DNA from: Zygnema cylindricum
Taxonomy: Eukaryota > Streptophyta > Zygnematophyceae > Zygnematales > Zygnemataceae
Direction of reading: 5' to 3'
Assembly (NCBI GenBank): GCA_037447655.1
Contig: JBBHKE010002324.1
Location: 1-37,071 of the forward strand
Length of the DNA stretch: 37,071 nt
Below the pieces are notes generated by a model. It worked only from the letters and a program-made list of their open reading frames with translations. It was not told the origin of the DNA and ran no database searches. Position numbers and translations under genes: made by a program. Below, in pieces: positions 19,886 through 30,544 of the stretch (positions are counted from its first letter, which is position 1; the number at the start of each line of letters is the position of its first letter).

Positions 19886-22129
19886 GAGTGTGCTAGGACA
19901 ATGATGGCTGATATGGACATAGATTTCAAATTTTGGGCAGAGGGTATGAATTGTGCAGCTTATGTGAGAACAGGCTAGAAACAAAGGCAGTAAAGGATAA
20001 AACACCTTACGAAATGTGGACAGGACAAAAACCAGATGTAAGTCACTTCAAAGTTTTTGGAAGTAAGATATTCTTGCTAGATAATGATCCACAAAAATGG
20101 AAATTAGAGCCAAAAGGCATATCAGACATATTTTTAGGGTATGATGATCATGCCAAGGGTTATAAAGTATATGACATTAAGAGAAATAGAGTTGTGGTAG
20201 CCAAAAACATCATAGTGAAGGATGAGGGAAAAGGAATAGATGTATTTAGTCAGCGTACAGATGAAAAGAAAGATCGAAGTGTTGATTATATATTTTTAGA
20301 GGAAAATCCCATGTTTTTCAAGAAAAATATAGAAAATGCATCTACATTAGCTCAATGTGACTTGCAATCATCTTCTCCACCAGAAACAGGAAGTGTTTTG
20401 CCCGAAAGAGTTGCAGACTCTCCTCTACCTCAAGCTGAAACTGAATCACAAGAAGAATCATGTATCGAGGAGGAGGACCCAACCATCTATACCAGGATCA
20501 GAATTTCCAGGTGGAGTTACGCGAAGTGCACGACCCAGGGGAGAAAATACAACATTTGCTCATTCAACACACATAGAAGAGCCTCTAACATTGAAAGAAG
20601 CTTTTTCGAGTAATGAAAGGGAACATTGGGTGGAAGCCGTCAATGAGGAAATGAAATCCATCATGGAGGCCCAAACTTGGGATCTGGTGGAACTTCCTCT
20701 AGGATGAAAGGCTATTGGAAGTAAATGGGTGTTTAATTTAAAATTGAACCCAGATAATACCATAGACAGGTATAAGGCTCGCCTGGTTGCTAAGGGATAT
20801 AATCAAAAGGAGGGGATAGATTATGAAGAAACTTTTTCACCGGTTGTAAGGTTTCCATCTGTTCGCATCTTACTTACATTAGCTGCCATAGAGAATATTG
20901 ACATCTATCAAATGGATGTAAAAACTGCCTTTTTGCATGGTGATTTAGATGAGGTCATATATATGAAGCACTCTGAGGGTTATGAGGAAGCAGGAAAAGA
21001 AAATCTTGTGTGCAGACTTTTAAAATCTTTGTATGGCCTTAAACAGGCCCCTAGGCAATTGAACCGAAAGTTAGATGAGTTCTTGACAGGATTAGGATTT
21101 ACAAAAATTAGATTAGATAATTTAGTATATGTGATGTGTGGTGATAATCATGATGAGGTGATATTCATTGGTGTGTATGCTGATGATTTGCTGCTAATTA
21201 GTAGGAACAAAGAAGGAATTGCTAGAGTAAAACATGCTCTTAATTCACAATTTGAAATGAAAGATTTGGGTGAGGCAAGATATATCCTTGGCATACAAGT
21301 TGAAAAGGATAGAGAAAAGAAAATCATTAGGCCATCTCACAAAGAAGCGATAGGAAACATGTTGGAAAAAATGGGCTTGGCTGATGCCAAAGGTTGTGCA
21401 ACTCCTATAGAGTATAAGCAAAAACTTGAAGGAATGGAGCATGAGTTTGGAGTCATAATAGATGAGGAACTCAGTGCAGAAGAGCAAAAATTTATGTCCC
21501 AAGTACCCTATAGACAAGTAGTAGAAAGTCTGATTTACTTCATGAATTGCACTAGGCCCGATATAGCTGCAGTTGTTGGTGTGTTGAGTAGAAGTCTACA
21601 AAATCCATGAAAGAGAGATTGGGAGGCAACAAAAAGGGTCTTAAGATATCTTGTTGGGACCAAAAATCTTTGGCTTACTTTGGGAGCGGACAAGGTTAGC
21701 ATTAATACTTGGAGTGATGCTAGCTATGGTGATGTGCCTAGTAGGAAGTCTACAACTGGGTATGTCATTCAGATTGGAAGTGGAACTTGTAGTTGGAGTA
21801 GTAAACTTCAAAAGGTCACGGCTCAATCTACTATGGAAGCCGAATACATGGCTGCGAGTGCTGCCTTGAAAGAGCTGCTATGGATTAAGGCATTTCTTCA
21901 AGAATTGGGTTTTACACAACACGGGACACAAATAATACGGTGCGACAATCAAGCAGCCAATTCTGTGGCTATAAACCCAAGTCACCATTTCAAGAGTAAA
22001 CATATGGACATTTGGCTTAATTTGGTACGAGAGAAAGTATTTGCAAAAGTGGTCAAACTTTGTTATGTGCCTGATGGGAAAATGGTTGCGGACATGTTGA
22101 CAAAAGCCATTCCCGCTCCTAAGTTGTAG
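19886..22129 (+). pseudogene. copia integrase C-terminus, reverse transcriptase and RNase H (interrupted)
   Basis: Integrase homology continues in frame to about 19965, then shifts frame (ENRLETKAVKDKTPYEMW). It shifts again near 20490 and meets TGA at 20705-20707 just before the RT core. The RT runs 20708-21607 with the catalytic VYADDLLLISRN at about 21173-21208 and KSLYGLKQAPRQ before it. TGA at 21608-21610 separates it from the RNase H domain, which keeps its acidic residues (TWSDASYGD, TMEAEYMA, IRCDNQAA) and ends at TAG 22127-22129. There are at least two frameshifts and three internal stops (including the TAA at 19883) over the element. Confidence 0.9.
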
Positions 22130-22176
22130 TACTGTAGAAAAACATGTGGTCTAAGTGAGTAAGTCTTCTAAAGCTT

Positions 22177-22184
22177 AAGGGGAG
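22177..22184 (+). promoter_or_regulatory. Polypurine tract of the copia element
   Basis: AAGGGGAG lies immediately before the 3' LTR start at 22185 and about 50 bp after the RNase H stop. This is the expected position of the plus-strand primer, and it fixes the LTR start independently of the target duplication. Confidence 0.75.
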
Positions 22185-22866
22185 TATTGAAAAGTAAGCT
22201 TTAGTAAGTCTTAGAAATTTGAGTCTAGGACTTAGAATAATTTTGGAATACCAACTGTTCAATATTGACCAAATTTAGTGTAGATTTTTTGTAGTATCTA
22301 CACGAATAGTTATCTTTGAGTAAATTAGTGTGTAGGGCCGCCAATGAATGTGGACGTGATAAGAATCACCCGGATTTTTAGGGTATAGATATTGACAATT
22401 CTGGTCCAAACACTTAGATTTTTGTCAATAGGCTGTCTGGTGAACCATGTACATACCTTTTACATGTTTTCTAGATCTTTTGAGTATTTAGTTCAATTAG
22501 GATTGATCAGTTCGACACAGAATGTACATTCTACACAAGAGTTAAGGAAATGAGAGCACTAAGTGCAGTTTAAGGTGTTTTGTGCTCTATCGTCTTTGAT
22601 TTGCTTGTAGTACATGCTTTGTTTGGTTGAAAGACCTCTTTCATTTGTAGTTACATATCTTAGAGTATTGATTTAGTCTGATAGGTATTCCACTTTGGGT
22701 TTGCTTCCGCTAACATGTCTGATAATGGCTCAGCTCCCGCTGCAAGTGCTCCTATTAGCCCTAGTGCTCCACCTGCTCCTCCAGGGACGAATATCCCAAC
22801 AGGTGCAAGTGTGACTCGTAGTGGGAGTGGATCACAGCTAAGTCTAAATGCCCATGACCTTCAACA
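22185..22866 (+). repeat. 3' LTR of the copia element, with an intact gag N-terminus
   Basis: 682 bp, TATTG...CTTCAACA, homologous to 17340-18060. An ATG at 22715 opens 50 codons (MSDNGSAPAASAPISPSAPP...) that stay open to the LTR edge and leave CA as the first two bases of a codon. In the 5' copy this codon is completed by the first G of the primer site. The gag start therefore lies in the LTR, as in yeast Ty1. Confidence 0.85.
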
Positions 22867-23580
22867 CAATGTAGCGTGAAGGAATAACATGCGCAACCTC
22901 TCGACGCACTGAAAATCCCCCCTTTGAAGCGATAGCCGCAATGGCGTCGCGAATAGTGTTGCGATCCTCCCTTTGGGAGCAACAAAGTAAATGGATGCCA
23001 TCAAGCTCAAGGACACGACCTACACGAGCAAACTACAGAGCCAAGTAATGGTTGACGGTTGGAGGCCAAGGCGAAATCGGAAGGCAGTGGTGAATTGAGC
23101 AGGCTTGAATCGGAGAGTGGATAAAATAGGTTTAACGGATAGCCAATCCCCATAGCCAGTACCACCACAAGAGAGAAGACGGGCACGCGAAGAATAAAAG
23201 GGATGCGACTCGAGAAGCTCAGTTTAATGGCGGCGACAACCCGATCGGAAATTGATTTCTGGACACGCGCAACAGATTTCGTAACAAGGGTGGAAAGCAT
23301 CGGCCTATCCACTAAGGCAGAGGAGGAAGAGAACCTGTCGCGTCTAATATGAACCGTTGGAAGGTGAACACACCATTCGAAATTCGATCGATGATGGTGG
23401 CAAGTACACAGATGCCCCAAGCCAAGAAGCGATAAAAAAGAGTGGAGGCAGTAAGGCACCAACTTCCTATACAGGTAGCCTGAGCAACACGACATTCGAT
23501 AGTATGCTTCATCCCTCGCGGGGACAGGGAGGGATGCGTGAATGCATGCCGAAGGCCCAGACTTGCGATCAAATACGTTT
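22867..23580 (-). mobile_element. LINE-type retrotransposon remnant, 5' part (minus strand), right of the copia insertion
   Basis: Reverse-complement counterpart of about 26986-27685 of the plus-strand LINE copy. The minus-strand frame 23007-23594 shares KLVPYCLHS, ILRVPVFSLVV and FYPLSDS-like blocks with the plus copy. It is the region after the RT palm and carries no catalytic motif. The junction with the copia 3' LTR is precise. The copy is 5'-truncated near 23580 (typical of LINEs), where similarity to the plus copy stops. Confidence 0.75.
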
Positions 23581-24856
23581 ATCGCATATAGCATTTACAC
23601 ATGGTTTTCACATTGTTTGATTTGTGATTCATATACCTTTTGAAGCTATACTTGAAGAGAAGGTTCATATGTTTAAAAACCTCACAAGTTATACCTTTCC
23701 ATTTACTTGAGGATCGAGAAAGGGAAACGCATCAGACATTGCACATCAAAAAATCAACGAACAACAATGTCTAAGGGGAAATATTTGTTGAATATGATGC
23801 AACTTTTTACGTTCTAATATGCATTAAATTTTTGGAAGTTGTAACAAAAAAATGCTTCGACTTTTCGGACGAGACACTTAACTTCTAGGATCTCAACAGC
23901 GTAACATATTGAAGCATGTTTCAATGGAGATTTCTGAAAGAAGAATTATTGTCCCAGCTTTTTCCAAGCTCCTCTCGTAGATACCCACAACATAACTAAT
24001 TGTTGTTTGTGTTAAAGAATTTTTGTCCACTTAAAAAATTCTTTTCTCAATGCACGCATGTCAGATTGTCAATCGAAGACCGCCTATAGGAAGTAGAGAA
24101 TCCGACAACGAAAATGATTCCGGGTTTTTTCTTTTTTTCTTTTTTTCTTTTTGTTTTGCTGGAGTTCAAAACTCTAGGTTTTTTCTTTTTTTCAAATTTC
24201 TTTTCTTTGCAACGAGATACCGTCTCTACAGTCAGCCATTTTTCGGGCAGTGTGACGTACTTTTTTTTATCACATAGATACCGAAGGATAAAATTGTTAA
24301 TCTGTACTTTTCTTAAAAATAATTTTTTGATTCTGAAAACAATCCAACGGTCTATCAAAAAGTTAAATGCCTTTAAAAAGACGAAAAATGTTAAATGTTT
24401 TTCGGTTGACTTGCCTGAAATTTTTTCAACTCTAATAACGCAGGGCAGTTTTAGTGCATTTGTACATCTTTTAATCTAATCAAATATTTAATATTTTGTC
24501 CCAAATATATTCATTGATTTTTTTTTTTTTGTTTTTAAATGATATTGAAAAAATTCGAATAAATCTATACAAGTTGATGAGGGCATTGCTTGTTTTGATA
24601 GAGGATCTTATTTTTTATTTATTTAGAACTAAATTCGATAAAGTGTGAAAAAATAAATTATCGATAAATTCGTCCAAACTTGGACTTTTATTACATATTT
24701 ATTACTTCCACTTTAAACCTATGATGAGACAAAAAGGTTATAAGAAACAGTTTTAATATTAAAGTAAAAAATAACAAGAAACTAAAATTAAAACAACATG
24801 TGAAAAATAATAATAAAGAATAATCAACAAAAATAAAATAATCAATAAATATAAGA
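23581..24856. other. AT-rich intergenic stretch, nothing recognised
   Basis: Strongly AT-rich with long T runs (about 24120-24200 and 24510-24540). Open frames are short, Phe- or Lys-rich and overlap on both strands. No TIRs, LTR ends or RNA gene were noticed. Confidence 0.6.
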
Positions 24857-25378
24857 GTGTGTCCTCTTATTACTAGTGGGGTTGTTCCCCCACGGATTTG
24901 TGATATTCTCACGGCGTCCCGCCTTGTGGCGGTCGCCAAACCTAATAGAGGGATCCGCCCTATTGTTGTGGGAGAGGTTTTATACCGTTTAGTGGCTCGT
25001 GCCATATGTATCCAGCTCCAACCAACATTTCATGATTATTTTTCTCCACATCAGTTTGGAGTGCCCACTCGAGAAAGTTGCGACGCCGTGGTCCAAGGGA
25101 TTCAGGCTTTGTTGGACGTGCATCCGGATTGGTTGGTCCTTCAAGTCGATGTCTCCAACCCCTTCAATACGGTGGATTGGAATGTTATATTTTCAGAGCT
25201 TACAGTTGCCCTTTTACCGATTGTCCATTTATTCCCCTTTGTGAGAGCTTTTAATTCTTTGACCAGCAAACTTTCCTTCTCGGATGGAGGTGATCTAGTT
25301 CCTCTCTACTCTGCGACCTACACTCGCCAAGGTGACCCTGTTGGAGGACCTCGCCAAGGTGACCCTCTTGGAGGACCT
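24857..25378 (+). pseudogene. LINE reverse transcriptase, N-terminal part of the RT domain
   Basis: About 174 codons. Visible RT blocks are SRLVAVAKPNRGIRPIVVGE (fingers), FGVPTRESCDAVVQGIQALL, the palm motif with catalytic Asp LVLQVDVSNPFNTVD, and TRQGDPVGGP (block 4). The QGDP block is tandemly duplicated as two 27-bp units (25323-25349, 25350-25376) at the LTR insertion point. The frame ends at the insertion. Confidence 0.8.
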
Positions 25379-26500
25379 TGAAATTCTGTGGACTCACATC
25401 AGCGACTCCATCAGCCCACAGAATGCACAGCTCAAGAAACCCTCTTAGATAATATTGACCTCCTTGACATTCCCCGGAAATAACTACCACCGATGCAGAC
25501 ACTATATTCATCCAGCCTCACCCTTGTGAGGAGAAGACTCCCTTGGGCCAAACACAAAAAACGACGCTTAATTTGCTCAACCGAGCGGTTAGTTATGGTT
25601 GCTGAAAGTCAGCCCTTATACACAAGTGCTCTTTAGGTGCTCTCTGGGAGAAGGACACACTTTCCTAAATTTGACTATGTCCTAGGGTTCTAGATATCCT
25701 ACTCACAACGGCTATTTACATAGTCAAAAGTCAGCTTTTCTTATTACATAATGTGCGATGGAAAAACTATCAAAGTACAAAGGGGGTAAAAAAAAGAAAT
25801 AGAACATTTAAAGACTACAAGAGCCAGCAGCTAAGTAAACAAAACAAACAAATGAGGAAAATCAAAAGCATCTAGGCTAACTAGCAAGACTAAACGAAAA
25901 AACCAAAAACCAATCAAATGACTGTGATGTACAAAAATTGCAACAGCCGCCATACTTTTTGTACGGTAGCTGTACGACGCTACCCTATGACTGCCACCTG
26001 TCACATCGGACGCAAAGGTCATCTCTCGCGTCTTTTCAAGCATCCGATAGGAGGTCGCCACGTGTCCTTTGTAGACGTCCTTGTTGTAAACCGCCAAAAG
26101 GACCACTGCGGGTTTGCGGCTTGAATGTCCACCGTCCGATTCAAAGTGTACACAGGTTCCGATAACCCTTCATGCATGTTCACTCTGTGTGAACACTCAC
26201 CAACGATTTCCGTGTGTTGTTTCTCAGATTCATTCGGTTTATCAAACCTTAGATCTCCAACGATTCTTTTACGTCTTATAGGATAGGGCTACCGGATACT
26301 CTAGACAGTGTAGGACCAAGATTCAAATCTAGGTGTGTCCAACCTTTTTGGTAAGAGAGACATTTCCTCTCTTCCGCCTGTCTTCTTGAAGACTTAGGCA
26401 GCCATGGGTGGCTGTTCTATTTCAAATGTGTCACAACTAGAGATTAGGTAAGTGAGAAAAGGTAGACTTTCCACAAAGATATAAGTTATCCTTTTCAACA
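25379..26500 (-). repeat. Solo LTR of the second copia family, inserted in the LINE reverse transcriptase
   Basis: 1,122 bp with TG/CA ends; on the minus strand it starts TGTTGAAAAGG (26500) and ends ACAGAATTTCA (25379). The target duplication is GACCT (25374-25378) / AACCT (26501-26505), 4 of 5. LINE sequence resumes right after (CCTTTGTTTGCCCTTGCC, the PLFALA block that follows QGDP). The 3' end matches the LTR of the element at 29800-31906 (ACACAGAATTGCA), and a G-box region near 26059 matches that LTR too, which fixes family and orientation. No internal domain is attached, so it is a solo LTR formed by LTR-LTR recombination. Confidence 0.75.
26059..26064. promoter_or_regulatory. G-box (CACGTG) in the solo LTR
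   Basis: CACGTG in the context GCCACGTGTCC, at a position shared with the G-boxes at 31498-31503 and 32338-32343 of the related LTRs. G-boxes bind plant bZIP and bHLH factors. A role in LTR transcription is inferred. Confidence 0.5.
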
Positions 26501-27685
26501 AACCTTTGTTTGCCCTTGCCCTTACCGAGCTCTTCATGCTTCCCCTGCCGCTTTCCCTTTTGCCTTTCCCCTTTAGTTGCAGATGATACGCATGTTATTG
26601 GCCATATGGATCAAGTAGTGCCGGCATACAATTTTTTCAAGGATCGTTTGGTCGAACTCAACCTTTTTGTCCAACCCTCGAAGTGTGTCTTTGGTCCCCT
26701 CAAGTTACTCCTCCCATTGGTTTCCAAACTCCTCCCTCCAATGGCATTCTTATGTTGGGTTGCCCACTTGGTTCGGATACTTTAATTTCTTGATGTTTTT
26801 CTTCAAACAGGTTTGTCCCAAGTGGATGACCTTCCTCACCTTCCTAATCCCCATGTAACTTTTGTTATGTTGACTAGGGGTTTCCCCCACCGCCCCTCTT
26901 ACCTTACCCGTACTTCTCCTCCCCCTCCGACATTTGTCTCCTCTCTTTCAGCCTTTGATGACCGCCCATCACATAAGTCGTGGGGCATTTGATCGCGAGT
27001 TTAGGATTTTCCTTGTATGCAGCGGGATTGGGTTTATTATCCACTGCTTGTGTTGCTCCCCCTGCTTATTTGGGAAGTTGGTGCCTTATTGCCTCCACTC
27101 TTGTTTGTCGCTTCTTGGTTGGGGACACCCCCGTTCTCGCCACTGTGGTCCCTCGGGTTTCGAACGGTGTGTTCGCATTCTAGGAGTTTCCTATTGGACA
27201 CGACACGTTCTCTTCCTCCTCCTGCCTTCGTGGATATGCCAGTTCTTTCCACCTTTGTTGCGAAATCCGTTGAGCGTGTCTAGGAATCGTTTTCCGATCA
27301 GGTTGTCGTCGTCATTAAATCCGAGATTCCCGAGGCGCTTCCCTCTGATTCTTCGAGTGCGCGTCTTCTCTCTTGTGGTGGACCTGATTTTGGGGCTTGG
27401 CTATCCGCTGCACCTATTTTATCCACACTCCGATTCACACCTGCTCAATTCATCACCGCCCTCCGGTTTCGCCTTCCTCGTCCTCCTTTACTTGACCCTC
27501 TGGTATCCTCTTGTGGTCATGTCTTGGAGTCTGATGGCATCCGTTAGCTTCGCTGCTCCCATGGGGGAGAACTGATCTAGGCGCACTACACTATTCGCGA
27601 CCCCGTTGCGACTATCGCTTGGGAGGGGGGCTTTTTTGTGTGTGGGGAGGTTTCTCACATTATTCCCTCGTGCCAAATCGATGTT
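26501..27685 (+). pseudogene. LINE reverse transcriptase, C-terminal part
   Basis: Starts with the PLFALAL block after the LTR. The second catalytic motif is VADDTHVIGHMDQVVPAYNF (about 26572-26631; ADD in place of the usual YADD tyrosine context), followed by LNLFVQPSKCVF. It continues through thumb and post-RT blocks with several frame changes (27000-27300 is spread over three frames). Non-functional. Confidence 0.75.
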
Positions 27686-28051
27686 TTTTTGCTCGATGGT
27701 GCCCGTCGCATCTTTGGTGGCATTGTTTTGGAGAACCCTACTTTGTCTACAGCCGTCGTTGGTCTGGTAGCTTGGCATGTTCGGGTGGCTACGTGTGATG
27801 CCACTGAGGCAAAGGAGCGTGATTATGCACACCAAGATATTATGGATGGCTTTATTCCAATGGTGGTTGAGATCTTTGGTTTTTTGGGTGTTGCGTTGGA
27901 CGAGTTTCTCCATACTTGTGCTCGGCGCGCTTTCGAGCGACGAGGATGTGGAAACCCTCTTCGGTCCCTACTTTTTATCGTCAACGTTCATTTGTGGCTT
28001 TATAGCGTGTGCAGGCTTCTATTCTCATTCGATTGGCTATTGTGGTTATAG
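27686..28051 (+). pseudogene. LINE C-terminal domain, function unknown
   Basis: A frame reading DVFLLDGARRIFGGIVLENP ... AKERDYAHQDIMDGFIPMVVEIFGFLGVALDEFL. The pattern of an Asp-rich strand, a basic helix and FVP-VE-FG resembles the C-terminal region seen after the RT in this kind of plant element and might be an endonuclease-like domain, but I cannot assign catalytic residues. The minus-strand copy preserves the same region at about 16960-17339. Confidence 0.55.
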
Positions 28052-28345
28052 ATTGTCGACGTGTTCCGAAACTCTCTTAACGTGCTCCCCCGGGTTGGGG
28101 GGCCTTATGAGGTTGCTTTTCGTAGATATTTAATTGTGTTCGGGTTAGGGTTGTAGTTTTGGTGTAAGTGACTTGATGTGTTTTTCTTTTTGGTTTCGAG
28201 GTGCTTTTATTTTACATGCCATTTGTATGTGTTCACGTTGCTTTCTTTGTTTTAGAATGCCTTGCTTGTAGTTTTTCAGTTTTGGCCATGACACCCTTTT
28301 TGTACCCCTAGACTCGAATGGTTTACCGTTGCGCTTTTTAATTCA

Positions 28346-29561
28346 ATCTATTGATGAATTTTACAAAAATAAAGTAACTAAAGATATGACTTAGTAATAA
28401 GATTTTACAACTCCCCGGATAAGAATCCCATGAGTAGAAAACAAAAAAAATGATACATAAAAAAAAGGGAAAACGAAAAAATCAATCTAAAATATTCGGC
28501 GACAAAATTTATCCATTTTTTATATTCAAATCACATTTATCTTCTCTTATATCTTCAGATACTTGGATAAATAAAAGATCAAAATATGCATACACATCAT
28601 GCACACACACATATACATATTTGGTAAAGACTTTTCGTATTTTCTCGCTTATTATACTTTCAAGTAAATTCATTCATTTATGCATTTGAATAAACAATTT
28701 TTATTAATATTTTTGTTACCTTTTTTTTTTTGAGTAAAATACAATGAATTAAAACATTAGCAATTTGAAAACAATCTCTTTTTTATTTTTTGTTATCCTA
28801 TTTAAACCATAAAAAAACCCTCAAACAACCTAATAACCCTAACAACCCTAAAAAACTATAAAAAAATGCTAGAAAATCCTAAAAACCCCAAACCCAAAAC
28901 CCAAAAAAAACAACAATTAAAGCTAAAAAACCCCTAAATACCTCTTTACTTTTTGTACACCTTTTTCGAGGTCAAACTAGAGGTTTAGAAGTTTATCGAT
29001 TTTTTAATCTTGTTTAATCAATGAAAAAATTCTGAAAAAACCTTTGAAAACTTTAGAGACCTTCAAAAACCCTGAAGACCATAAAAAACAATTTATTTTT
29101 TTAAGGACCATGTCCTTTTTCTTTAATATTTGAACCCCAAACAAACAAAACACTATTTAAAATTTAGAAACCCTTTTGAGGCCAAACAAGAGGGAGCAAA
29201 GGGTCGTTTACCGGTTTTCCTATTCTCGCATTTTTTCGCCAATCGGAAAAACTCGCTGAATCTTCGGTGTGAACTTTTCTTCTAAAAAAAACAAATTAAG
29301 ACAAAAATCATATTAATAAAAGAGAAGAAAAAAAGGAGAGAGGAACAAAAAAAGAGAAAAGAAATAAGAGGGAAAAAAAGAGAACAACAAGAGAAAACAA
29401 AAAGAGGGAGCAAAAACGAGAACAAAAAATAGAAACAAAAGGAAAAACAGAAAAACTCGACAAATCTTCAATTTGAACTTTTCTTTCCCAAAAAAAAAAA
29501 AATTGACTAAAAATGAAAAAAAATCAAATTGCGAAAAGAGATAAAAAAAAGGAGAAAAAAA
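28346..29561. other. AT-rich low-complexity intergenic region
   Basis: No gene. A- and T-runs dominate. 28815-28940 has scattered AACCCTAA-like phrases that are too irregular to be a telomere array. From about 29281 the sequence is a near-pure purine tract (A/G) up to the gap. Confidence 0.7.
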
Positions 29562-29571
29562 NNNNNNNNNN
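29562..29571. other. Assembly gap (10 N)
   Basis: Ten consecutive N at the end of a long A/G-rich tract. The fixed small size suggests a placeholder of unknown true length. Sequence left and right has no evident relation, so part of the copia element that begins to the right may be missing here. Confidence 0.98.
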
Positions 29572-29862
29572 TCCGGCACTTATCAGATCTCTTTCTTTCT
29601 ACCTAATCTCGGTATTTACTACTCTACCGAAGATAGTACCTTCGTTTATGAACCCTTGATCGTCTAACGGGAGAAGTATTTTTTGGATAACCCACAATTA
29701 CCTATAAATTTGATTTTGACTTGGGTATATTATGTTAACTCTCTATATTCCGCGCTAACCATCGTTTCCCTAAGTGGGTTTTCCTCCCCTAACTGATACT
29801 CCTCTGGAAACGTTATATCTCTCAATTGTATTATATGGGTTCAGTTTTAGTTTAAATATCCA

Positions 29863-30510
29863 TTAACACCCAATAGGTTTTTTATGAAGAGGGCAATCTG
29901 CTAGTTCCCAAGTATTTGCTTCCATGATAGAAGCCATCTCATCATTTATGGCTCTAATCCATCTTTCTTTCTCTAGACTATTCACGGCCTCCGAGTAAGA
30001 CTGAGGCTCATCTCGGTGAGATAGCTTAGTTACCTTATGAGCAACTTGTTTTTTGTGTATCCTTTTGCTGCTCCTCCTTCCTCCCTCAAACTCTGAAGCT
30101 GGAATGGATGGAAGTCTTGGATTTCTTCTCACTGTCTCATCGGCTCCCTGTCCATGGAAGCGCATTCTTGTCCCGCTTCTTCTATCTCCTCAAAGTCCAT
30201 AGGAGTATGTGAGGTTTCCATTGAGTCTTCGTATTTTGGAACTCCCGTGAATCCGCAATCACGGTTCCACTCATGTCCCTTTCGAGAACAACCGAGTTCT
30301 CCTCACTTTCGGACTCAAATCTAATTCTTATCTTCTTTGTATATTTGAAGGGGTCAAATGACTTCCCTTCATCTATGACAGTTAAGTGTTTGACCAGAAT
30401 GATACCTTTCTTTGCTAAGTCATAGACTCTGTATCCCTTAACATCCTTATCATATCCCACAAAGTATCCAGGTTTTCCCTTAGCATCTAGTTTCCAATTT
30501 TTAGATCATT
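29863..30510 (-). pseudogene. copia integrase C-terminal region and pre-RT linker
   Basis: Two minus-strand frames. 30182-30460 has GYDKDVKGYRVYDLAKKGII, the GYxxxxKGYRVYD block after the integrase core. 29863-30165 has RLPSIPASEFEGGRRSSKRI and the RT-leading block ERWIRAINDEMASIMEANTW. It breaks at a stop after KKPIGC, with KLKLNP beyond. It parallels 20090-20760 of the first copia element. Non-functional. Confidence 0.8.
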
Positions 30511-30544
30511 ATAGTAATCTAGCATCTTTCCTCCTTTGTAAGTG

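Larger units (their letters stand above)
17340..22866 (+). mobile_element. Ty1/copia LTR retrotransposon, complete structure, decayed coding
   Basis: Order of parts: 5' LTR (17340-18060), half-tRNA primer site (18061-18077), gag-protease-integrase-RT-RNase H, polypurine tract (22177-22184), 3' LTR (22185-22866). Integrase before RT defines Ty1/copia. The target duplication is CGATG (17335-17339) / CAATG (22867-22871), 4 of 5 identical, and the flanks rejoin to a continuous LINE sequence, which confirms both ends. The LTRs start TATTG (one change from the canonical TG) and end CA. The LTRs have diverged by substitutions and several indels, so the insertion is not recent. The coding region carries nonsense codons and frameshifts and is non-autonomous now. 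Confidence 0.9.
24857..28345 (+). mobile_element. LINE-type retrotransposon copy (plus strand), 5'-truncated, interrupted by a solo LTR
   Basis: Similarity to a non-LTR reverse transcriptase begins at about 24857. It is interrupted at 25379-26500 by an LTR and resumes to a 3' end near 28345 (TTTTTAATTCAAT), the same end as in the minus copy. No 5' ORF1 or apurinic endonuclease region is present, so the copy is 5'-truncated. Frames are broken in many places. The two copies in this window are well diverged, so the family is old here. Confidence 0.75.

Noticed and set aside
22185-22866. Reading the right-hand repeat as an LTR plus the start of a second tandem element, because it includes the gag start
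   Set aside because: The 5-bp target duplication and the rejoined LINE flanks place the insertion end exactly at 22866, so the gag start belongs to the LTR itself.
28815-28940. Interstitial telomere repeat (CCCTAAA)
   Set aside because: CCCTAA-like words are irregularly spaced in A/C-rich low-complexity DNA; there is no tandem 7-bp array.
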